Shown: in pieces, positions 8,541 through 16,905 of the stretch
Position numbering within the stretch: position 1 is the first letter of the stretch
Layout of the letters: each line of letters starts with the position of its first letter
Translations under genes and position numbers: made by a program
Notes under the pieces: generated by a model
Seen by the model: the letters and a program-made list of their open reading frames with translations, nothing else
The model's database searches: none
Told to the model about the DNA's origin: nothing
Origin: Pseudobacteriovorax antillogorgiicola
Lineage (GTDB): Bacteria > Bdellovibrionota_B > Oligoflexia > Oligoflexales > Oligoflexaceae
Direction of reading: 5' to 3'
Assembly (NCBI RefSeq): GCF_900177345.1
Contig: NZ_FWZT01000033.1
Span: forward strand, 1-64,000
Length of the DNA: 64,000 bases

Positions 8541-10103
8541 TCACATCGCGTAGTAGCGAAACTCCCAATTGACCTCAGACGCCTTTAACGCCAGGTTATC
8601 GGGATCTGTAAACCACTCGAATCGAAGATAGTTGACACCTCTCGGTGAGTCAAAGACTAAGTCCAAACGGCCGTCAGCTGGAGCTTTCCTCACTAAGGAG
8701 TCACCATTTAGAAACACTTCAACTTCGCTCCCTTTCTTCAAGGGCTCTTCAACGATGATTCGCAGATGAGACTTTTTGCCTCGGAAGATGGTCCCCGAAC
8801 TACCGCCGTCAAGCAGCACCTGATAGTAACCCTCAACGAAGCCCCACTCAATATCTGGTTTAGGATAGAAGCGAATATCATAGGTATTACCTGGCTTGTC
8901 GCGGAAGGGGTTGTTCGGATCAAGACCTACGGATTCAGCCCAGATGCTGATCACTTCATCAACATCCACATGCGGGTTTCCTCTCGAAGAGCTACCTGTA
9001 GGCGGCGCTGGCTCAAACGCCATCCAAAGGAAGTCGGGGTGACTCCGACGGCTCTCTCCGACCCACTCACCACCAACCACGCGCCCTTCCCCATCAAGTT
9101 CTAGGATGTAGGTATAGACGAGTTTACTGGGATCAGGCTTTGTGCCTGCTCCTTGAAAATCACTGCGAGCCTTTCGATAGGATATAGTCATTTCAATAAA
9201 TTGCCATGACTTCGCATCAGGATTAAAGACCCATTGATCCAAGTTAAGTCCCAGTCTTTCCAGAGCCAGCTCTTCTGTTGCTAATTCTTCAGAGGTATAA
9301 CTGTATTCATAGATAGGATAGTTCCACACCTGAATATCCCGATTCATATCGAAGATTACCGGTTGCTTTTTACGCCCTAGAAAGTTGACCAAACCAACAT
9401 GAAAACTCGCGGGATTTACATCATCACAGTCATCCATGGTGGTGGGGTCAGTGCGAATTGCTGGGAGTGCATCCAACTCACTTTGCGGCTTGCGACATCG
9501 ATTTCCGGAGATAAATTTAGCCTTGGCATTCATATTGATCTCAGATAGCAGCGCACGAATGTCTCGCGGCTCGAAAAAGTCGATGCAGGTATTGGTTTGC
9601 TCACAGCCCACGGGTCGCCCTACAGGCACTAAGGGGTTTTGAAAGCGAGCGGCCGCCACAGATGTTCCATTACAGTGCCCATACCAGCTCGGTTCCTCGC
9701 GACTGTTGTACTTGGCTTCCCAATCTGTTGCTAGCAATTCACTGCCATTAAAAACTTTGTCATACTTTGTCAAAGCCCCCTCGATGTTGGTTCCCTTTTG
9801 CCTTTCTGGATACCATGAATCAAGGTAAGGGATACGATCTAAGGTCACCGAACCTGATTTAAACTCGTCGAGCTTGCTCCACTCGGTCCAGTAATCGTCT
9901 TCGGAACCACCAAAGACCCTTTTGTAGAAATCGCTGATATCCCGCAGCTCCAGCTCATCCCGAGAATAGTTGCCGTAAGGGCTTACCGTATCAAGGTTGT
10001 AGGCGCGAGCCCGGGTGCGAAAGTGGTCGCAAGACCAATGTAAGCTCACTATCAACGCCATGGGTAATATTACTAGAGCGGTACGTACCATGGGTGGCTT
10101 CAC
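8541..10103 (-). CDS. Secreted transglutaminase-elicitor-like protein
   Basis: The 520-residue protein begins with a hydrophobic export signal (about residues 6-25) ending near Cys25; the preceding LHWS is a poor lipobox, so lipidation is uncertain. SWYGHCNGTSVAAARFQNP (C144), ASFHVGL (H235) and VIFDMNRDIQVWNYP (D252 or D256) have the spacing and context of the transglutaminase-elicitor family. Their Cys-His-Asp order suggests protein crosslinking or peptide cleavage. The C-terminal 120 residues look like a beta-sandwich binding domain. A possible promoter lies at 10137-10165. The alternative start is the second Met (10091). Family assignment is from motif memory only. Confidence 0.6.
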   Translation of the reverse strand: MKPPMVRTALVILPMALIVSLHWSCDHFRTRARAYNLDTVSPYGNYSRDELELRDISDFYKRVFGGSEDDYWTEWSKLDEFKSGSVTLDRIPYLDSWYPERQKGTNIEGALTKYDKVFNGSELLATDWEAKYNSREEPSWYGHCNGTSVAAARFQNPLVPVGRPVGCEQTNTCIDFFEPRDIRALLSEINMNAKAKFISGNRCRKPQSELDALPAIRTDPTTMDDCDDVNPASFHVGLVNFLGRKKQPVIFDMNRDIQVWNYPIYEYSYTSEELATEELALERLGLNLDQWVFNPDAKSWQFIEMTISYRKARSDFQGAGTKPDPSKLVYTYILELDGEGRVVGGEWVGESRRSHPDFLWMAFEPAPPTGSSSRGNPHVDVDEVISIWAESVGLDPNNPFRDKPGNTYDIRFYPKPDIEWGFVEGYYQVLLDGGSSGTIFRGKKSHLRIIVEEPLKKGSEVEVFLNGDSLVRKAPADGRLDLVFDSPRGVNYLRFEWFTDPDNLALKASEVNWEFRYYAM

Positions 10104-10136
10104 TTCATACTCCCCTGTAAAAATCTGCTTGATTTT

Positions 10137-10165
10137 ATTATAGCTGATAATCTTGGTGAGGTCAG
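10137..10165 (-). promoter_or_regulatory. Sigma-70-like promoter for the transglutaminase-like gene
   Basis: Reading the reverse strand, CTGACC (10165-10160) and a perfect TATAAT (10142-10137) are 17 bases apart. The expected start, near 10130, is about 27 bases upstream of the ATG at 10103. Confidence 0.55.
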
Positions 10166-10257
10166 ACTGGGGTCCTGTCAGATACTTAGAGATTCTTTCT
10201 TAGGACACTTAAGGAATCCACCGATAGCTTGGTAACAGACGAAACAGGCGAAGATTT

Positions 10258-10701
10258 ATGAGTATAAACAAGCAAGATAGCCAAGAAAAGCTCGGGACGA
10301 TACTCTTAGTGGACGATAACCCTGATATCGTCGAGGTGCTTCAAGAAATCATTGAGACCCATACCAACTTCAGTGTGCAAACTGCATTGGGAGCGAAAGA
10401 AGGCTTAGATGTGCTCAAGAATCACCCCATCGATGTGATCATTCTTGATCTTCTCATGCCCGTGATGGATGGGATTGAGATGTTTCAACTCATCCGCAAT
10501 CGCTCGATCAACGCACCCGTCATATTTTTGACGGGTAAGGGGGATGATGAGAAACAGGCGTTGGCCTTTGAACTAGGGGCTTTCGATTTTCTTCAAAAGC
10601 CTGTCAAGGCCCGGGACTTACTTTTACTCATTGACGAAGCGTTCAAGGTTGTCCAGCAGATCCGCACCATCCTATCCAAAAAGCAACAGTCTACGGCTTA
10701 G
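10258..10701 (+). CDS. Single-domain response regulator (CheY-like)
   Basis: The 147-residue protein is only a receiver domain plus short tails. Acidic pocket D19/D20 (LVDDNPD), phosphoacceptor D64 (ILDLLMPVMDG), T92 (FLTGKG) and K114 (LQKPVK) are all present, so it should be phosphorylatable. There is no output domain, so it acts by protein contact or in a phosphorelay. No histidine kinase is adjacent, so the partner is unknown. Its 3' end overlaps the convergent lipoprotein gene by 11 bases. Confidence 0.9.
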   Translation: MSINKQDSQEKLGTILLVDDNPDIVEVLQEIIETHTNFSVQTALGAKEGLDVLKNHPIDVIILDLLMPVMDGIEMFQLIRNRSINAPVIFLTGKGDDEKQALAFELGAFDFLQKPVKARDLLLLIDEAFKVVQQIRTILSKKQQSTA

Positions 10702-11032
10702 GCGCACGCAACGTCTTCATTCGGTCTTCTTTAAAGCTTGAGTTGAAGGAGAACGAATCAACTGTGTCGTCTTCCCAATACAGCTTTAGCTCCTTTGTTT
10801 GAGACTCACCAAAAAGACGAAATTTATAGTAGCCATAAGTCCAAGTTGGCCGGCCAGAAGAATAGCCCACTGCGAAAGGCTGACCTAAAACCTTTTGCAC
10901 ATCTGCTTTTTTGGTCTTATTCTCCTTGATCCAAGCGTAGTCACTAGAGAAATTCTCACCACGGGTGACACAGCTTGTGCTCAATGTTCCTAAAATCAAG
11001 CCGCTGACTGCAACTTTAAACATCTGCTTCAT
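10691..11032 (-). CDS. Small BamE/SmpA-like lipoprotein
   Basis: The 113-residue protein starts with MKQMFKVAVSGLILGTLSTSC, an export signal ending at a Cys suited to lipidation, although the -3 residue is Ser rather than Leu. The mature part has the pattern of small BamE-like (SmpA/OmlA) lipoproteins: WIKENKTKKADVQKVLGQP, a helix-turn that starts such domains, then aromatic-rich beta strands (WTYGYYKF, LKLYWED). ATG 11032 is preferred over an in-frame GTG at 11047 because AAAGGG precedes it. It is not next to bam genes; its role is unknown. Confidence 0.65.
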   Translation of the reverse strand: MKQMFKVAVSGLILGTLSTSCVTRGENFSSDYAWIKENKTKKADVQKVLGQPFAVGYSSGRPTWTYGYYKFRLFGESQTKELKLYWEDDTVDSFSFNSSFKEDRMKTLRAPKP

Positions 11033-11205
11033 GATTGACCCTTTCACTTAACTATCGAAAAATCAGTTCTTTTTCAGGTTACCTAGCACTGTAGCCCCAA
11101 GGCTAAGAAAGTCTCAAGTTTTTATCGAAGTCCCTAGCGCTTAGTGGTATACCAACTTCTCCTGGTATCATGTTGAGATCGCTATCTCGGGAGGAAATTC
11201 TTCAT

Positions 11206-11817
11206 ATGTCTAAGAAATTAGGCTTACTGTTATTTGGAATGTTTTTAGGTGGAGTTTCTGGCACCAGTTACTTTCTTATCAAACAACTCGATTCAGCCAG
11301 TATCGAAAATGGCCGGAAATTAAGCGAGAGCCGTCCCCTTAAAGACTTTGACCTCACAGATCAGAATGGGGCCTCGTTCAATAAGAACAATCTACTTGGC
11401 AGATGGAGCCTGGTAACATTCGGCTTCACAAACTGTCCTGATGTTTGCCCCTCAGCCATGGCGAGCTACCGTGACGAACTGAAGCTCCTTGAAGACAGCA
11501 TGTCACGATTGCAATTTATCTTCGTCACGGTCGATCCCGAACGGGATAGCAAAGAACGCCTCAAGAGCTATTTGGAATACTTTCATCCAGCCATCATTGG
11601 ACTCACTGGTAGCCAAGAGCAGATCAAGAGTTTTGCTGGAATGTTCAGCGTCCACTTTCAAAAGCAGGGTGGCGGCGAAAATTACAATATGGCTCACAGC
11701 CCGCAGTTCTTCTTGGTCGACCCTCAAGGTAATTGGACAGCCATGTACAATCCTCCTTTAAGTCGAGGAAAAATTGCTGTAGACCTCACCCGTATCGCAT
11801 CTAAAGATTCCATATAA
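11206..11817 (+). CDS. Sco1/SenC family copper chaperone
   Basis: The 203-residue protein has an N-terminal membrane anchor (residues about 4-25) and a periplasmic thioredoxin-like domain. The copper ligands are present: C77 and C81 in TNCPDVCPS, and H164 in YNMAHSPQFFLVDP. Sco proteins deliver copper or reduce the CuA site of cytochrome c oxidase. ATG 11206 is chosen because GGGAGG lies 10 bases upstream. The gene encoding a PCu(A)C copper-binding protein follows after 12 bases, supporting a CuA assembly role. Confidence 0.93.
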   Translation: MSKKLGLLLFGMFLGGVSGTSYFLIKQLDSASIENGRKLSESRPLKDFDLTDQNGASFNKNNLLGRWSLVTFGFTNCPDVCPSAMASYRDELKLLEDSMSRLQFIFVTVDPERDSKERLKSYLEYFHPAIIGLTGSQEQIKSFAGMFSVHFQKQGGGENYNMAHSPQFFLVDPQGNWTAMYNPPLSRGKIAVDLTRIASKDSI

Positions 11818-11829
11818 AGGTTTGTTGAG

Positions 11830-12246
11830 ATGTTCCATTGTCTTGCCGCATTCTTTGTATCTCTCGTTATATCAAGCTCCGCCTTGGGCTCCATTAAAGT
11901 GTCCAAGTCTTGGGCTCGCGAAATGCCTCCAGGGAGCAGCGTCACAGCAATCTATTTGCAAATAGCCAATCAAGGCAAGACTGCGGTCGCACTAAAGTCT
12001 GTTTCCAGCCCTATTGGCAAAGCTGAAATCCATGAAACAAAAATGGAAGATGGTATGATGTCGATGGAACCGATTTCATCCGCAACGCTAGGTCCTGGTA
12101 AGACTCTTACCCTGAGTCCCAAAGGCCTTCATATCATGATTTTAGGGGTTTCAAAGCCATTGCGTCAGGGAGATGTGATTCCTTTGACTTTGTCCTTTGA
12201 AACGGCCCATACTATCAACATTAAAGTTCCCGTTAAGTCGTACTGA
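11830..12246 (+). CDS. PCu(A)C-type periplasmic copper chaperone
   Basis: The 138-residue protein has a signal peptide (FHCLAAFFVSLVISSSALG) and the copper-binding motif of this family: a His-Met cluster EIHETKMEDGMMSM near residues 70-83 and GLHIMIL near 121-127. PCu(A)C donates Cu(I) to the CuA centre of cytochrome oxidase together with Sco. It is directly downstream of the Sco gene and 11 bases upstream of a small helical-protein gene, probably one transcript. Confidence 0.9.
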   Translation: MFHCLAAFFVSLVISSSALGSIKVSKSWAREMPPGSSVTAIYLQIANQGKTAVALKSVSSPIGKAEIHETKMEDGMMSMEPISSATLGPGKTLTLSPKGLHIMILGVSKPLRQGDVIPLTLSFETAHTINIKVPVKSY

Positions 12247-12257
12247 AAGGTCAGGTC

Positions 12258-12521
12258 ATGTCACAGATCGCAGAAATCATAAAGCAACTTAATATACCAG
12301 AAGAAAAGCTAAAAGAACTTGCCGAAGCTCTAAATTCAAACCCCATGGCAGCGATGGCTTTGGTTCAAGAGCTCAACATTCCACCACAGGTGATGCAGCA
12401 ACTGATGGCCACAGTCATGGCAAACCCAGCTGCGGTTGTTGAATTCGCGAAAAGCCTAGGCGTTTCAGACGAAGCTGTTCAACAGGTTCAAGACCGGCTG
12501 CAAAATCCGCCTAAGAGCTAG
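12258..12521 (+). CDS. Small helical protein, third gene of the copper cluster
   Basis: The 87-residue, wholly alpha-helical, soluble protein repeats a pattern: NIPEEKLKELAEALNSNPMAAM and NIPPQVMQQLMATVMANPAAV, then GVSDEAVQQVQDRL. It reminds me of the DUF2999 family of small gamma-proteobacterial proteins, but that is from memory. No Cys or His clusters are present, although it has seven Met residues. It follows the PCu(A)C gene by 11 bases with an AAAGGTC site before the ATG. Function unknown. Confidence 0.7.
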   Translation: MSQIAEIIKQLNIPEEKLKELAEALNSNPMAAMALVQELNIPPQVMQQLMATVMANPAAVVEFAKSLGVSDEAVQQVQDRLQNPPKS

Positions 12522-12581
12522 ACATATTTTTTGCAAAGGAAGCAGAAGATCGCTGGGACGACAGATGTCGCCCCATAGCAA

Positions 12582-13733
12582 TCAGCCATTTAATGCTTGA
12601 TCAAGGTCGGCGATCAAGTCATCAGCAGATTCAATACCAACTGATAAACGTAGAAGGTTGGGGCCAATTCCAAGCTCTTTACGGAGAGGCTCAGGCACAG
12701 AAGCGTGGGTCATCTTCTCGGGGTGATTGACCAGCGATTCCACCCCTCCCAAACTTTCTGCTAGCTCAAAAACGTTCAACCTCTGCAGAAAGCTAACGAC
12801 ATCGTCATAAGTTCCTTTGAGATTAAAACTTACCATTCCAGAGAAACCCTTCATCTGCTCACGAGCAATCTCATGATGAGAGTGAGACTCAAGGCCTGGA
12901 TAAAAAACAGACTCAACCTTGCTGTGACCCTCAAGGAACTTAGCAATCGCCATAGCATTCTTCTGATGCTGCTCCATTCTTACTGCTAGAGTCTTGATGC
13001 TTCGCAGGAGTAAAAAGGCTTCAAACGGCCCAGGAACAGCTCCCGCTGCAAACTGGACATATTTGATTTTTTCGTGGAGTTCATCATCCGAAGTCATCAC
13101 TGCACCACCAATGATATCGGAATGGCCACCGATATATTTGGTTGTGCTATGCATTACGATATCGGCGCCAAACTCTAATGGCGACTGGAAGATCGGAGAC
13201 GAGAAGGTGTTGTCAACCACGAGAAGAGCGCCCAGCTCTTTAGCCAAGTGACTCATTTTGCGAATATCGATCACTTTCAGAAGCGGGTTCGTTGGCGTTT
13301 CAACCCAAAGCATCTTCGTCTTGCTGTTAGAGACTTTCTTAACCGCGTCTATGTCTGTCATGTCGACGAAATGAAACTTCAAATTGTACTTCGCATATAA
13401 GGTACGAAACAATCGCCCTGTACCACCATAGACATCATCGCAAACGATCACTTCGTCACCTGGATCGAGAATCTGGATGATTGCCTGTTCAGCTGCCAGA
13501 CCAGAGGAAAACGCCAAGCCGTGTTTAGCACCTTCAAGAGCAGCAAACGAAGCCTCCAAAGCATCCCGGGTTGGGTTTCCTGCACGGGAGTAATCCCACC
13601 CAGTATGCTCCCCAGGAGCTTGCTGAACGTAAGTTGAAGTCTGAAAGATTGGGGTCATGATAGCCCCGGTTCGCGGCTCTGGTTCTACCCCCGCGTGGAC
13701 AACTTTGGTAAAGTCGCTATGATTGATCGCCAT
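12582..13733 (-). CDS. Cystathionine gamma-synthase/lyase family PLP enzyme
   Basis: The 383-residue cytosolic enzyme belongs to the Cys/Met metabolism PLP family: THAG-like VVHAGVEPEPRTGA, YSRAGNPTRDALE, PLP-stacking Tyr in DDVYGGTGR, WVETPTNPLLKV, DNTF, and the Schiff-base lysine at about K199 in STTKYIGGHSD. It could be cystathionine gamma-synthase, gamma-lyase or methionine gamma-lyase; sequence alone does not decide. ATG 13733 follows AAGGA at a good distance and gives the usual length. An upstream in-frame ATG at 13772 would add 13 residues. Confidence 0.9.
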   Translation of the reverse strand: MAINHSDFTKVVHAGVEPEPRTGAIMTPIFQTSTYVQQAPGEHTGWDYSRAGNPTRDALEASFAALEGAKHGLAFSSGLAAEQAIIQILDPGDEVIVCDDVYGGTGRLFRTLYAKYNLKFHFVDMTDIDAVKKVSNSKTKMLWVETPTNPLLKVIDIRKMSHLAKELGALLVVDNTFSSPIFQSPLEFGADIVMHSTTKYIGGHSDIIGGAVMTSDDELHEKIKYVQFAAGAVPGPFEAFLLLRSIKTLAVRMEQHQKNAMAIAKFLEGHSKVESVFYPGLESHSHHEIAREQMKGFSGMVSFNLKGTYDDVVSFLQRLNVFELAESLGGVESLVNHPEKMTHASVPEPLRKELGIGPNLLRLSVGIESADDLIADLDQALNG

Positions 13734-13876
13734 CTTGGAATTCCTTATGGTAACCGGAATCCGAAACTTCATCGCCTGCCAACTTAGGCCAAGCCTGCAT
13801 TCGCTGCTTTTCCGAATCCCATAGTATCTTTGGATAAAAAATATCCGGGATTTATGTAGCCTGTCAAAAAGCTTTC

Positions 13877-14191
13877 TTAGGCTTTTAGCACATCAGCTAA
13901 TTGATCTTTTCTGTGCATTTCCATAACGATGTCGCAGCCACCGACGAACTTTCCTTTAACATAGAGTTGCGGAATGGTAGGCCAATTTGTAAACTGCTTC
14001 ACACCTTCACGAATATCCCAATCCTCTAAGACGTTACGGGACTGATAGGCTACCCCGTAGGAGTTAAGAACCTGAACCACCTGTGCAGAAAAGCCGCACA
14101 TAGGTTCCCCTGGAGTCCCCTTCATGAATAGGAAAATATCGTTATTTTCAACATCTTGTTTGATTGCTGCTAAAGCTTCTGCTTCTCCCAT
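13877..14191 (-). CDS. grxD: Monothiol glutaredoxin Grx4/GrxD
   Basis: The 104-residue protein has the monothiol CGFS active site at residues 32-35 within KGTPGEPMCGFSAQVV, then WPTIPQLYVKGKFVGGCDI, the glutathione and [2Fe-2S] binding region. Such proteins carry or insert Fe-S clusters as dimers with glutathione. Length and motifs are typical. It stands alone with 62 bases to the heptosyltransferase gene upstream. Confidence 0.95.
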   Translation of the reverse strand: MGEAEALAAIKQDVENNDIFLFMKGTPGEPMCGFSAQVVQVLNSYGVAYQSRNVLEDWDIREGVKQFTNWPTIPQLYVKGKFVGGCDIVMEMHRKDQLADVLKA

Positions 14192-14253
14192 TGCCTTGGC
14201 TCCTTATGTGATGATTGCGAGCAACGTAGGAATACCCTACTAAACTGGTCAAC

Positions 14254-15339
14254 TTACTCATTTCTTCTATTAGCCGCAAGCAACGATTGAGGGCTGTTTT
14301 CATCGATCATTTGCTGCAGCGTGACAAACACGGCGTCAGTGTCAATTTTACGCATACATTGAAAGTGTTCCAGAGGACAAACTTTAGGCCCGTGGTCGCT
14401 ACAGGGTCGACAGGGGACCTCACCGATAGGAATGTCCACGACACGTGAGCCCATGGCCCGTGGCCCGAACCCCATCGCTGGAACCGTCGCCCCAAAAATT
14501 GCAAGGGTAGGCACTCCAAATGCTGAGCCGTAATGAATCGGTGAGCTATCGTTGCAAACTAGAACATCAAGGCTTGGAATCAAATACCGTAAATCATCTA
14601 AGTTTGTCTTGCCCACTAAGTTTAAAAACTGGTCATGATCTCCAACCATGTTGCTGACAATATCTGCCTGTTCCCTCTCGCCACCACTCCCCAAGAGCAC
14701 AACTGACTGCCCTGCATCTAGGGCTTTCTTCACTAGGTCACCATACTTCTCAGCTGGCCACCGTTTTGTACCCCATACACTCCCTGGCGCCACACCAATC
14801 AAAGGTCGGTTCAGAGGCAGAAGCCTCTTACTCAAGTGCTCATTCATCGATTTGGGCAGAGACATGCGAGCCTTACAGATAGCCTCTCTAGAAACTCCCA
14901 ATGGCTCTAGGAGAAGCCCGATTCTTGCAGACTCGTGGAGTGATGCAACCCGAGACACGGTTTGCGCGTTCCACGATAAACTGGTTTCCCCATAGGTGAT
15001 TCGTTGAAAGCCAAGCCGTAGGCTAAGCAAACTCGATCGAAAGCTACGGTGAGCCTGCAAGATCACTGTGGTGCTTTTGTCTAGACTCGAACAACTCTGT
15101 TTAACGGCGCGGCTTGCCTGCCAAAAACTTTTCCCACCTTTATCAAAAACAACAACTTCATCGATAGACGGATGATCTTTAAGTGCCGCCTTACCGATCG
15201 GTGTTGTTATCAATACCTGTCGGATATGAGGTGCTTCTGCTTTGAGGGCATTGAATGCGGCTGTCGATAGAACAATATCTCCAAGAAAACTGGTTTGAAT
15301 CCATACAATAGTCTCAATATCTGCAAGATGCTGGGTCAT
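14254..15339 (-). CDS. Glycosyltransferase family 9 heptosyltransferase
   Basis: The 361-residue protein has the GT9 layout. The N-terminal domain shows IQTSFLGDIVLSTAAFNALK, with the catalytic-type Asp in LGD. The C-terminal ADP-heptose domain shows VAPGSVWGTKRWPAEKY, VLLGSGGEREQA, NLVGKTNLDDLRYLI and CNDSSPIHYGSAFGVPTLAIFG. It most resembles LPS heptosyltransferase II (WaaF), which adds heptose to the inner core at the cytoplasmic face. The C-terminal CRPCSDHGPKVCPLEHFQCM fits the Cys-rich tail of many such enzymes. Start overlaps the stop of the GNAT gene by 4 bases. gmhA, which makes the heptose precursor, is 2 kb away. Confidence 0.9.
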   Translation of the reverse strand: MTQHLADIETIVWIQTSFLGDIVLSTAAFNALKAEAPHIRQVLITTPIGKAALKDHPSIDEVVVFDKGGKSFWQASRAVKQSCSSLDKSTTVILQAHRSFRSSLLSLRLGFQRITYGETSLSWNAQTVSRVASLHESARIGLLLEPLGVSREAICKARMSLPKSMNEHLSKRLLPLNRPLIGVAPGSVWGTKRWPAEKYGDLVKKALDAGQSVVLLGSGGEREQADIVSNMVGDHDQFLNLVGKTNLDDLRYLIPSLDVLVCNDSSPIHYGSAFGVPTLAIFGATVPAMGFGPRAMGSRVVDIPIGEVPCRPCSDHGPKVCPLEHFQCMRKIDTDAVFVTLQQMIDENSPQSLLAANRRNE

Positions 15340-15776
15340 AATTCTTTCTTCATAACAAGAGCCGATTCGCCATCACGATAGTATCGTGGCCTTCGACCGA
15401 TTAAACGATATTCTAGTGATTGATAAAGTGCCTGGGCACCCGTATTGGATTCTCGAACCTCTAAAAAAAGTGAATCTATCTTGAGTGTCTTAAGTGTGGC
15501 GAAGTACTCTTTCATAAGCCTTCTTGCTAGACCCTGGTGCCTAAAGTTATCGCGGATAAATAGAAACAGTAACTCGCTCTCCAAGCTAGCAATGCTGAAG
15601 AAAATCATGCCCGCAGCCTGTGAGTCTACGAGGACAAAAAAGAGTCTTTTATCTCCCGCTGCAATACTTCGGAGAATTTCATCACTTTTCCAAAAGTGAT
15701 CGCCCCAATCTAGGCTAAGCTCCTCTAGACACCAAAGCAACATATCCTCGTATTCAACGATCTGAAGATTTTTCAT
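15336..15776 (-). CDS. GNAT family N-acetyltransferase, RimI-like
   Basis: The 146-residue protein has the GNAT acetyl-CoA motif RDNFRHQGLARRLMKEYF (Q/RxxGxA at about residues 94-101), followed by LFLEVRESNTGAQALYQSLEYRLIGRRPRYY. That strand and helix are typical of RimI, which acetylates ribosomal protein S18. Substrate is not certain. It overlaps the neighbouring genes by 4 bases on both sides, so it is translationally coupled in the heptosyltransferase operon. Confidence 0.85.
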   Translation of the reverse strand: MKNLQIVEYEDMLLWCLEELSLDWGDHFWKSDEILRSIAAGDKRLFFVLVDSQAAGMIFFSIASLESELLFLFIRDNFRHQGLARRLMKEYFATLKTLKIDSLFLEVRESNTGAQALYQSLEYRLIGRRPRYYRDGESALVMKKEL

Positions 15777-16351
15777 AAGCTGCTTAGCCTCTGATGCTGA
15801 TTGGCACCTTCAAAAAATCGAAACGGCATCCCTTTTTGAATTCTCTTAAACCAAAGAGCATCTCGATCCACACGATACAGCCAATCAGTTTGCGCGACTT
15901 TGTTCGCTTTACTTTTTAAATAAGCTTGAACTTTCAACAAAACAACTATCTGGGATTTAACTTCTGGCTCAGTAACTTTCAGCACGCGATATCGGTCACT
16001 AAGAAGCGACGATCGTTTGATTGATTGAAATATAATCTCACTTGACTTTCTAACCATATCAGCATTTGGCAAAAAGCTAACTAGCCTTTGAGCTTCTTGA
16101 TTAAATAGGCCATTAATCAGCATTTCGTTTTTATAAGTTTCAAGCTGAGAACTCCAGGTTTCAGCATTCACAATGGTAGGTGCCACACCCTTACGCAGGA
16201 ACAAGCCTTCTTTTGCGATCACATAAATCTCAAAATCTCTTTGAGTATAGACCTGTCGTTCAACCTCTAAAATATTGCGATTCAAGAGTTTGGCTTGAAC
16301 TGTTCCGCTCCAGAAGATGGCACTGAGAATTACTAATACAATCGACTGCAC
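15773..16351 (-). CDS. Exported SurA-N-like protein of unknown function
   Basis: The 192-residue protein has a clear signal peptide (SIVLVILSAIFWSGTVQA). The mature part opens with LLNRNILEVERQVYTQRDFEIYVIAKEG, the strand-helix pattern seen at the start of SurA-type N-domains, and continues as a helical domain with LINGLFNQEAQRLV. There is no parvulin domain. It heads the run 16351-14254 and overlaps the GNAT start by 4 bases. It may be a periplasmic chaperone fragment or an adapted relative; function is inference. Confidence 0.6.
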   Translation of the reverse strand: MQSIVLVILSAIFWSGTVQAKLLNRNILEVERQVYTQRDFEIYVIAKEGLFLRKGVAPTIVNAETWSSQLETYKNEMLINGLFNQEAQRLVSFLPNADMVRKSSEIIFQSIKRSSLLSDRYRVLKVTEPEVKSQIVVLLKVQAYLKSKANKVAQTDWLYRVDRDALWFKRIQKGMPFRFFEGANQHQRLSSL

Positions 16352-16515
16352 TTTATAATCCTTCTATTTGCAATTCTTAAAGGCACTCAAAAAACCCTTT
16401 ATTAATAAGCTCAGATCCATTGTTGGGCGAACCCTTTCAAAGCGTCAAGATGTATCTTATTTTGCGATCGGTAACAATTTTTCTTCTCCAAACAACATCT
16501 ATTTTCCACTTCTCC

Positions 16516-16543
16516 TTGACAATCATCGTCACCCTTGTAAACC
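16516..16543 (+). promoter_or_regulatory. Possible promoter of the HU gene
   Basis: A perfect -35 TTGACA (16516-16521) is followed after 16 bases by TAAACC (16538-16543), a weak -10. The leader to the HU start codon would be about 45 bases. Confidence 0.38.
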
Positions 16544-16596
16544 TTTACCAGCGTACCCTTACTACTACAAAAAAGATGAAATCTTTGGAGGTTCTC

Positions 16597-16869
16597 ATGA
16601 ACAAAGCCGAGTTGGTCGAAGCTATGGCAAAGATCACCAGTGCGACGAAGGCCGATACAGAGAAGGCTTTAGACGCATTTATTGACGTTGTTAGCAATAA
16701 CATCAACAGCAAAGATGGGGTGAAGCTTGTTGGCTTCGGAACATTCTCTGTTTCAGACCGTAAAGCTCGCATGGGACGCAATCCTCAAACTGGCGAAGAG
16801 ATCCAAATTCCAGCAAGAAAGGTTCCTGTCTTTCGCCCTGGTAAAGAGCTCAAGGAAGCCGTTAAGTAA
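16597..16869 (+). CDS. hup: DNA-binding protein HU
   Basis: The 90-residue protein is a standard HU subunit: MNKAELVEAMAKI N-terminus, DALIDVV-like dimer helix, GVKLVGFGTFSVSDRKARMGRNPQTGE with the DNA-intercalating Pro in the beta arm (RNPQTGEEIQIPA), and VPVFRPGKELKEAVK. It bends and compacts DNA as a dimer. The ATG at 16597 follows GGAG at 6 bases; longer frames upstream have no family match and were discarded. Confidence 0.97.
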   Translation: MNKAELVEAMAKITSATKADTEKALDAFIDVVSNNINSKDGVKLVGFGTFSVSDRKARMGRNPQTGEEIQIPARKVPVFRPGKELKEAVK

Positions 16870-16877
16870 TTTGCGCA

Positions 16878-16898
16878 CCCCCGATTCTCAAGCGGGGG
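16878..16898. terminator. GC-rich hairpin between hup and the HinT-like gene
   Basis: CCCCCG (16878-16883) pairs with CGGGGG (16893-16898) around a 9-base loop in the gap between convergent genes. There is no T-tract, so its role as a terminator is inferred. Confidence 0.42.
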
Positions 16899-16905
16899 CC
16901 ATCCT

